Shown one piece after another: positions 56,474-64,000 of a DNA stretch of 64,000 bases; the first letter of the stretch is position 1; every line of letters starts with the position of its first letter. The DNA is taken from contig OX438750.1 of the NCBI GenBank assembly GCA_949316235.1, positions 14,448,865 through 14,512,864 on the forward strand, written 5' to 3'. Made by a program: the position numbers and the translations under genes. Source of the stretch: Oegoconia quadripuncta. Its lineage: Eukaryota; Arthropoda; Insecta; Lepidoptera; Autostichidae. The notes beneath the pieces are model-generated. The model was not told where the DNA came from. It was given only the letters and a program-made list of their open reading frames with translations, and made no database searches.

Positions 56474-58624
56474 ATGGCCAATGATTACGATTTATTCGAG
56501 TTTCTGGAAGACGATGCCGCGGAGGATTTGTCGGAGAAGATGCAACGTCGAAGGCGATTACGTGAAGAATGTAATCCCTTCGATATTGACGAAGCTGAAT
56601 TTGTTCGACGATACAGACTGACAAAGGAACTCGCTAGCAACTTGTGTGAGGAATTGAGGCCATTATTTAAAAGTCCTAGAAAACCCACCGATTTATCTGT
56701 AGAGACAAAGGTAGGTGTTTTATAATATCATTACTTTCTCATTTACCTTACACTGACTGATATCATAATTTTTTTTAGATATTAACCGCACTTTCATTTT
56801 ATGCGACTGGTTCCTATCAACGTCCTACAGGAAACGTGGAAGGTCATTTTATGTCTCAACAGTCTGTATCGTCGGTCATTTCACAAGTGACTGCTTGCCT
56901 CAACTCACTGCAGATGAGGCAAAAATATATACATTTCCCTGTAAATGACCATGAAAGGAATAGAATAAAAACAGAGTAAGCAACCTTTTTTATTCTCTGT
57001 GTATTTACATTATAAGATGTCTTGAATTACAGAAGAATTTTAACAAATTTTGCAATAATATAACTTGTTTGTTTCAGATTCTATAATAAATTTAAAATAC
57101 CTGGGGTCCTAGGATGTGTCGATTGCACTCATGTGGCTATAATACGTCCTAACATACACGAGGAACGTTATTATTGTCGCAAGCATTACCATTCGTTGAA
57201 TGTTCAACTGGTAAGTAAAATACAAAACAATATTAATCATATGTAATCCAACAATGTGAAATTACAAACAATTTGAAAAATCGAATATACGAGTAACATT
57301 AATGTTAATAAGATAAAGATAAAACCTTTATTTCTGGCAGAGTTACATATTTTACATATTGGCATGCACAATTACTTTTGCTTATTTTTATTATTATTAT
57401 TATTTTCACATTAAATTATTATTATTTCAAATTACATTATTATTGTTTCAAATAAAATTATTATTATTTCAACTTTCATTGTTATTATTTCAAATTAAAA
57501 ATTTTACTTATATCAATCGAATTCATACAAATTAGTGATACTCCTACTTATTTCAAACAACTAATATAACTAATAATTTATAAAAGTTATAGTAAATCTT
57601 CCGTTTATGTGAGCATTCATAAGTTGAAAGTAAAAGTATAATGTTGGAATTTTTTTTGCTCAAAATTAGGCTTGCACGTCTAAAATTAATAATACTCGTA
57701 AATCGGACTTTTCTGTTTTTTTCCATCATTATGTCCTTATGCCTAAAAGTTGCCTGGAAGAAATTGCTACTTTAGCAATAAGGCCTTTTGTACCCTTTGT
57801 AGTTACAGTTATTTCTTTTTCATGTATTTATGTTTGTGTGCAACAAAGAATTTTATCTACATATCAATCTACTTACACAATTTGGATTTGCCTAATTGTT
57901 TTCCAGGTTTGTGATGCGAACATGCAGATTTTAAGTGTAGATGCTAGCTATGGTGGTGCAACTCATGACTCTTTTATATGGTCTCAACATCCACTAAGGA
58001 CTCGGCTAGAAAATCTCAGCAATACACAGAGCGTTTGGTTTCTTGGTAGGTTGTTTTATACTTCTGACAACATTTGTTAAAAGAGAAAGGAGAAGAAATT
58101 ACACAAAAATATATATAATGTTTATAATAACGAAAATTAAACTAATATTATACAATATTAATGAACAATTTGAAAATTACTATTTAAAATGTCTCATGTG
58201 TTTTACAGGTGACTCGGGGTATCCTCTTAGAAGAACCATGATGACTCCTATATTAGATGCTGCACCAGATTCACCAGAGGCCCATTACACCAATTTACAT
58301 GTGAGAGCTAGGAATATTATTGAGCGCACTATAGGACTGCTTAAAGCACGTTTTCGATGCTTATTGGTGCACAGAGTTCTCCATTACTCACCAGAAGTTG
58401 CTGGTTCTATTGTAAATGCTTGTGTTATATTACACAACATTTGCAATAGAGCCAACGTTCCTGTGCAACAATTAAGTGTCGAAGAGATTAGTCAAGAAGC
58501 TCTAATGCAGCCTACTTATGGGCCTGAAGAGCAAGCACACAGCAGCACCAACGCCGCACTGCAGCAGGGCTTGACCACACGAAGGTCACTTATTCAGCAG
58601 CTCTGGCAAAGGCGGCATTTATAA
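56474..58624 (+). CDS. Harbinger transposase (HARBI1-like DDE nuclease), 5 exons
   Basis: Exons 56474-56710, 56779-56975, 57078-57210, 57907-58045 and 58209-58624; GT-AG, 1122 nt, 373 aa plus TAA. Cuts the transposon ends and joins them at the target, after import and targeting by its Myb-like partner. The N-terminal 80 residues are acidic then basic. ILTALSFYATGSYQR begins the HARBI1 core. The expected acidic triad is Asp160 (LGCVDCTHVAI), Asp210 (GGATHDSFIW) and Glu274 (RARNIIERTIGLLKARF). The ending TTRRSLIQQLWQRR is typical. No stop or shift is seen. Intron 3 contains a LINE tail near 57735-57860. AATAAA follows the stop at 58632. Confidence 0.9.
57735..57860 (+). mobile_element. LINE 3' tail inside the Harbinger nuclease intron
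   Basis: GTTGCCTGGAAGAAATTGCT, then AATAAGGCC and TTTTGTACCC, matching the LINE 3' regions at 530-885 and 63780-63930. An inverted tail may lie at 57310-57360. Confidence 0.5.
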
Positions 58625-58734
58625 TTCTGTAAATAAAATATTTGTATTATTAATGTGTGTTAATTTTTTTTATAATGAAAACCTTAGATTAGTCATAATG
58701 ATTCGAAAATATCGTTTAGATTATTTTTAGGGTT

Positions 58735-58930
58735 CCGTACCAAAATGGTAAAAAACGGAACCCTTATGGTGCGACTCTGTCTGTCTGTCTGTCACAAATT
58801 CATATCTCAGCAACTACCAACGCTATCGACTTGAAATTTGGAATAGTATTAAATAATATTTGTCCAAAGCTATTAAAAATTAAAATGATTAAAAACATAT
58901 AGTAATTTTTTCGGAAAGGGGGTCGAAATG
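58735..58930 (+). repeat. dispersed repeat with (GTCT)n core
   Basis: AGGGTTCCGTACC and AACGGAACCCTTATGG flank a TCTGTCTGTCTGTC tract, a layout common in lepidopteran genomes; inside the Harbinger. Confidence 0.55.
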
Positions 58931-59139
58931 GGGGGTGAAAATTTTAAAATAAAGCTATCGGGCCAACGAAAGGGCTTTATTTGCATATCTTAAAAATGAG
59001 TTAACTTTTTTTCTAAGCCACTTAGTTTTTGACATAAATAGAAAAAAGCACAAAAAATACCGTTTCAAACAGATTGTTATGTTTTATTTAAGGTAAAGAT
59101 ATATTGTAGTAGTATTTTTACTATTAAATAATCATCATC

Positions 59140-59490
59140 AACAGCCTTATGCGTCCCCACTGCTGGGGCACAGCCTCCTCTCGCTAGGAGAGAGTATGGG
59201 GCATAATCCACCACGCGGGCCTACTGCGGATTGGTGGATTGGTGTCAGACTAGTGGCCACCTGACTGTCAGTGTTTTCAAGCTGCCTCTCTAGGCCACCG
59301 ACTTGGCTTAACGACCGTCTTCAATTGAAAACAACCGGGACCGACTATTTATCGTGCCCTCTGAAACACGGAAGCACTCGTAAGAAAATACCACTAGTGG
59401 TCACCCATCCATAGGCTGACCTGGCCAGACGTTGCTTAACTTCGCTAATCGAAAACGAATAACGAATGCAACTGCGCCACGAGTGCTTAA
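59140..59490 (-). mobile_element. 5S rRNA-derived SINE, family B (full length)
   Basis: On the minus strand: CACTCGTGGCGCAGTTGC start, GAAGTTAAGCAACGTCTGGC and TATGGATGGGTGACCAC (5S promoter region), body with TCCCGGTTGTTTTC, and end CAGTGGGGACGCATAAGG. The best-preserved copy in the window. Confidence 0.85.
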
Positions 59491-59634
59491 AACTATCAAA
59501 TGATATGATCTAATAATAACGATAGTTTATTTTTTGTTTGTTTTGTTTAAAGCTAGGAAAGTAATTGTGCTACTTTTGTATGTGACTATAATTTTAATTC
59601 TTCATGTGATAAAAAACTATGAATTAACAACCCA

Positions 59635-61138
59635 CTAGGTTTCACTATTGAGCATGGGTCTCTTTGAAGAAGATGACATAATTAAATTTAAAATAATTGC
59701 TAACCTTTCTATTCTTTGTAAAATGTTGTTAGTTTCTGTCATGTTCTGTCCAATCATCTCTAAAGCTCGTGCACTTCTGCTTGCTGCATCGGCTTTCTCT
59801 AGAGACGACTGGACTAAGGCACGTCTGGCGGCTTCCCGGGACATCGGTGGCTCACGCCTGCGCCGACGGCGACGCGGCGAGCGCTCCACTGCAGCCGCAG
59901 GCGCCGCCGCCGCAGCAGTAGTGGGTTGAGGCGATTGAATGGGAGTTTGGTGTGCAAATTGGGCTATTGTGACTTCTGCGTCAGCAAGTTGAATTTCGTC
60001 TTGGATTGGGATCACGATATCCTGAAGTTGTACTGGTGTTACTGGGGTTGAGTTATTTAATTGAATGTAACGCGAGTCCTCTATGACGTCAGCGTTACTT
60101 CCAGATGGCTGCTAACAATAAAAATAATATTTTTAATAAGTTCATAGTAATCTAAAGAATTTAGACCATGTCAATCTTTGTATCTAGTTATCTTGACTCC
60201 AAATTACACTGAATCTACGGTGGCTGAAAGACACTAAGCATAAATGATTTATTTGAAATCCCAAACTGAAACCACCACCAAAGAAGAGGCAGGGTTATTA
60301 AATTTTAAGTAAAACATTTTTATGTAAATGTCAATGCTTTTAAAAATTATACTGTATTGAAATATGTCTAATTTCTTTCACTTTTCATTCCAGTATCACT
60401 CATGTAACAAATGAGCATACAGTCTATTTAAATTTACACAACTCGCTAATAATCTAATAATTGCAGTAAGTCTATTAGCAAAAAAGCCTTTATGCTGAAA
60501 GTGTAGGTGAAGGAAAATAATATTATGCTTACTTCTTCAGATGGTTCCACCTGGACACCTGGTAACCCTTGACCATAATCATCCCCAAGGATAAGTAGGG
60601 ATTTTTTTTCGATGTCGGTCAAAGGTGGTTCGGTGGAAGGTCCTCCTCCAGTTCCTCTGTGAGAACAGCGCAAAGCGGCCACTTTTTTTTTTAATTTTGC
60701 CTTGTAATCCACCCAGTACTGAGAATAATTATTGGAATATATTACAGACATGAAATATGCTCGAAAAAATACAACAAATTTGGAATCCATACCTTAGACC
60801 AGTTTTTCCAATCTTTATGAGCTCCCTCGCCTTGGGAATTCAAAATGTTCGTAATTTCCTGCCATTTCCTCTTTGCATGTTCTTTGGCTTGCAGTGACCT
60901 ATTAAATGCTACGGCAATATCTCTATTAGAGTTTAAAAACTCCCAAAGCAAGTCTAATTGTTGACCCGTAACTCTACGGGCTCTGACGCTGTAAAAAACG
61001 AGAAACCACTTGTACAACATTCGTGAGAACAGAGAAAAAACAAACCAAAAGTTCTTTGTCTAGAATGCTTGCTTATTCTATAAATGCACAAAAATCACTA
61101 AAACATTAGTTTGTATATACTTACTCTCTAGTCGCCAT
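59635..61138 (-). CDS. Harbinger Myb/SANT-like DNA-binding protein, 4 exons
   Basis: Minus-strand exons 61138-61125 (MATRE), 60988-60793, 60718-60533 and 60108-59635; phases agree; 870 nt, 289 aa plus stop. The last acceptor is a TAGCAG doublet, so a one-residue-longer form is possible. The partner protein of Harbinger elements binds the transposon ends and brings the nuclease into the nucleus. The N-terminal half has Trp residues spaced as in Myb/SANT-like folds (LLWEFL, AKRKWQEI, DWKNWSKYWVDYK) followed by basic KAKLKKK. The C-terminal half has Ala and Arg runs (ERSPRRRRRRRE) and ends in a helical stretch that may form a coiled coil. No disruption seen. Confidence 0.85.
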
Positions 61139-61882
61139 AATATAAATTCTATAAAACCAGTAAAAAAATAATTTCAAACAAATAATAATTTTATACCAAG
61201 ATTATGAAATTAAGAAAATGCCGCGCTTATTACTTTGACACAATGTTTCATTTTACGGAACGACACCGGCGGCGGGCGGCAGCGTTACTTCACATTTAAT
61301 TTACGCTTTCTTGCATTACTTCAATGAAAATGTATATTTAAATTTATATATGCATAAATATAAAAAACTTTTATTTCTAATTATGCATTTCAACAATAAA
61401 AATATGAACATAAACGACAAAAATCATGCACAATATTTAAATAATTGCGTATACCGGAACGCTATTATTATTCGAGGCGTGAAAGTGATAACGCTATACA
61501 AAGGTATAACGTTGTCTCGTTCTTCCGACGGCAAGGAATAGACAAATCATTCGTTCTTTCCCGTCTCTAAGCAGGAGTAAAACAATATTGTTTTGTATTA
61601 TCGCTAGATGATCGCGGTACGAATTTGAGTAATATTACTTTAACATTGAAACAAAACGTTCCTGAAACATGATGGTTTTTAAAATGATCGTTGTAGGCCC
61701 CTGTGTGTTCGCTGGGAGTTGGCCGAGTGTTAGAAGGGCGTGTTTGCAGTGTTGTGAGATTGATGGATGATTGACCTAGATAAATAATTAAGAATAGCTA
61801 TAAATTCTGGTAACTAATTTGTACTACCTAAGTAACTGTACAGTGCATTGGTAATTTTACTGTAATGCTGTATGTGAAAGAC

Positions 61883-61912
61883 TGAATAAATAAATAAATA
61901 AATAAATAAATT
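61883..61912. repeat. (AAAT)n microsatellite
   Basis: Seven AAAT units, probably the tail of a retroposed copy. Confidence 0.85.
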
Positions 61913-62084
61913 ATATTTATGTAAATAATTGCTTACTTAATAACTAGGTACAGTCGACCGCACGTCAATCGTAACACTGCATTATAAAGCTGAACTCCTG
62001 TTTATACAATCAGTGGATCGTCCAAAGATTGAAGTCTTATCTGATTGTGCCCTCGCCTGTACTTACTGAGCAAAATTTGAATAT

Positions 62085-62322
62085 ATAAATATAAATATCT
62101 TTGCACATACACACAGCGTCATCTAGTTCCACACTAAGCAACTAAGCTTGTATTATAGATACCAGATGGTTGATAAACTACACAAATACATTTTTTTTTT
62201 GTAAATAAATACATATATAAGTGAAAAACATCTATAACTCGGGAATGTCTGTATTCATCATACAAACATATGCCCCTAGCGGGATTCGAACCCGCGACCT
62301 TTTTGGTATAGCAGCAGAGTAA
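62085..62322 (-). mobile_element. tRNA-derived SINE, family A, head truncated
   Basis: CACACAGCGTCATCTAG to GGTATAGCAGCAGAGT; box B intact, box A missing. Confidence 0.8.
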
Positions 62323-62413
62323 TTTAAATGATTTATTTATCTATCTAGGTACATGTTCTGCAACGTAATGAAGTTTCACAGCAGTAACACAATACTATTG
62401 GTTTTGTAACTAA

Positions 62414-62642
62414 ACTAGGTTTCCGCCCGCGGCTACGCCTGCTTGGAATAACTTTATCGCGAATGTGTTTAATTTGTTTATCAGGAACTGCTCATTTTAT
62501 CGTCATTAAAAATATGCTACGTTTTAATCCAAGGTATGTTCTACCTGTATACCAAATTTCATCCACATCTGTTCATCCGTTTCGCCGTGATTATGTGCAG
62601 CAAACAAACAAACAACCAAACTTTCGGATTTATAATATTAGT
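62414..62642 (-). mobile_element. Helitron-like element
   Basis: Minus-strand copy ending CTAG at 62417-62414, preceded by the CCGCGGGCGG region; 5' end ACTAATATTATAAATCCGAA. Confidence 0.6.
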
Positions 62643-62795
62643 GAGTTAACTACCTACACTATACTTTGACAATATCCATAGCATCCTACCGATTTGTTAG
62701 AAAATATATTCATAATATAAAATGACAATCGATGAATTGTAAATTCGATTTATTGCAATATCGATGATTCAAACTTCGATAAATTGACACTATGT

Positions 62796-62984
62796 GCGAA
62801 GTGAGAGTTTTGTCTCGTTTTTAACTTTACCATCGCGTTCGCGTTTACGAAAAAAGTCCCTATGAAAAAAAACGTTTTGCAAACTATCCGCTAGAGGCGC
62901 TGCACATTTCTCCATACAAATCGTCACGTAAACGTGAACGCGGTGGTAAAGTTAAGTCGAAACAAAACTCACACTACGCCCTCG
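62796..62984 (+). mobile_element. palindromic MITE, family M1
   Basis: GTGCGAAGTGAGAGTTTTGT to AACTCACACTACGCCCTC; same structure as 4447-4638. Confidence 0.8.
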
Positions 62985-63775
62985 ATCTAGATCTCGAGCT
63001 ATCTAATGATTGCCAATATTGACCTTATATAATGTATAGTAAATCGATGTAATGGCACTTCAATCATTACGCTTCGATATATTGACGCCTATCAAATGAC
63101 CATCGATATATTGATATTCGATATTGAGTAGTAAACTCCTGGTAGGTTGGTATCAGTGTTCAATAAATGAGGAACGTTAAGGGGGTTTATTCGGTCCAGT
63201 GGCGCTCTTATTAGATAAATTAAGTTTTCTTTTTAAATTCAGAATAAATTCAATTTTAACGGTAACCATTGTCAGTAACATAATAATCACCTTTAATTGG
63301 CATAAGTTTGGTATTAGTTTTCTGTATACAAATTTGTAATAATGCTGTTGATTGTATGTAAATAAATAAAATTAAATAAAAATAACAATTTTAAAAAATC
63401 GCTCTGATCAGCACCCGACAAGACAAAGATAATTAAAAATAATACCTAAACAACTTTGATGGAGATTATTTTACAGATATAACGATTACAAATAAATAGA
63501 GGCCTTTCTTTACAATAATTTGAATTTCTCGAAAATAAAATTGCTGTACAGGCTATAAGTTTATTATAGGAATTTTTGTATTATGTGTATAGTTTATGTA
63601 TATTATATATGTATAATATTATATTATATATATTTATATATAATGTTGTATGTATGTATTTGTGTATTTATGTTGGGTAATTTTTCGTTTAATGTACCTA
63701 TTATGTTGGTTTTATTCTTTTATATGATATTTTTAACATTTTTTTTCTTCTGTTTCGTGTACACTTTATGTCTAC
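62985..63775. other. no gene recognised
   Basis: Carries repeated ATCGATATATTGA-like motifs near 62740-63125 and AT-rich sequence; the open frame at 63583-63858 is low-complexity and hydrophobic by composition only. Confidence 0.4.
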
Positions 63776-63779
63776 CTTT

Positions 63780-63930
63780 TATATTAAATTTCGCTCTCAC
63801 GTGTTTGCTGGAAGAGATCTCTTATAGAGATAAGTTCGCCCTTTGTACATTTTTATAAAATATTTGTTAATGTCCATTTCTTTGTTTTGTGTGTACAATA
63901 AAGTGTTAAAAAAAAAAAAAAAAAAAAAAG
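63780..63930 (+). mobile_element. LINE 3' end with poly(A)
   Basis: GGAAGAGATCTCTTATAGAG, GATAAGTTCGCCCTTTGTAC, ACAATAAAGTG and then an A run at 63908-63929. Confidence 0.7.
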
Positions 63931-63941
63931 TAATTGAAGCT

Positions 63942-64000
63942 ATTTTTTTTTTATGTGAGAGGGCGGCAAACGAGCATGCGGGTCACCTGATGGAAAGCAA
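63942..64000 (-). mobile_element. LINE 3' tail, family L3, cut by the window edge
   Basis: TTTTATGTGAGAGGGCGGCA to CACCTGATGGAAAGCAA; inverted start of the L3 end. Confidence 0.75.

Larger units (their letters stand above)
56086..61700. mobile_element. complete PIF/Harbinger transposon
   Basis: Ends share GGGCCTACAA in inverted orientation (56086-56095 and 61691-61700); just inside, AGTAATATTACTTT and AAATTCGTACC are also inverted. Two convergent intron-containing genes are present: the nuclease (plus) and a Myb/SANT-like protein (minus). This is the standard Harbinger pair. The expected 3-bp target duplication is not obvious, so the outermost base is uncertain. A 5S-derived SINE (59140-59490) and a dispersed repeat have inserted between the two genes. 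Confidence 0.82.

Noticed and set aside
59140..59490. Possible 5S rRNA gene.
   Set aside because: Only the promoter half resembles 5S; the rest is SINE body repeated elsewhere in the window.
12516..62322. Good tRNA-like A and B boxes in about fifteen places suggested tRNA genes.
   Set aside because: Each is followed by the same SINE body instead of a closing acceptor stem, and several are decayed. They are SINE promoters.
63583..63858. 91-codon hydrophobic frame near the right edge.
   Set aside because: It spans TA-rich low-complexity DNA and the 3' region of a LINE; nothing suggests a protein.

Overview
The window is a piece of an insect nuclear genome, almost certainly a moth or butterfly (Lepidoptera). 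The evidence is AT-rich sequence, short coding exons with GT-AG introns, two sigma-class glutathione S-transferase genes of lepidopteran type, and a dense load of mobile elements: tRNA-headed and 5S-rRNA-headed SINEs, 3' ends of non-LTR retrotransposons, a BEL/Pao remnant, mariner, Tc1-like and Harbinger transposons, palindromic MITEs and Helitron-like copies ending in CTAG.

Four host genes can be assembled exon by exon with consistent splice phases. (1) NSMCE3/MAGE on the minus strand, 376-3735, 5 exons, 224 aa: a subunit of the SMC5/6 DNA-repair complex. (2) and (3) Two tandem sigma-class GST genes on the plus strand, 6794-9777 (203 aa) and 23984-37490 (204 aa), with the same four-exon structure and phases. 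The second has a first intron of about 10.3 kb, and the 14 kb between the genes is filled with transposons. (4) An SLC22-type organic ion transporter on the minus strand, 39767-49249, 7 exons, 535 aa. A GC-rich block at 1-152 may be the edge of a fifth gene.

Between and within these lie mobile elements. At 17011-17839 and 20177-22300 sit a deleted copy and an apparently intact copy of one Tc1/mariner-superfamily element with 270-bp terminal inverted repeats. At 52702-53974 is a mariner with a broken transposase. At 56086-61700 is a complete PIF/Harbinger element with a 5-exon nuclease (373 aa, acidic triad present) and a convergent 4-exon Myb/SANT-like partner (289 aa). A BEL/Pao remnant with two short LTRs lies at 4023-4855. 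SINEs, foldback elements and LINE tails fill much of the rest, sometimes nested with readable target-site duplications.

Functionally the region combines housekeeping genome maintenance (NSMCE3), glutathione conjugation (two GSTs) and membrane transport of small organic ions (SLC22). GST and SLC22 products can both take part in detoxification, but nothing in the sequence shows they are co-regulated. No bacterial-type operon, CRISPR array, canonical tRNA gene or rRNA gene was found. I did not find a clearly new biological system. The most informative signals are the parent/derivative transposon pair, the intact Harbinger, the octamer-bearing repeat upstream of the second GST, and inverted SINE pairs that could form long RNA hairpins.
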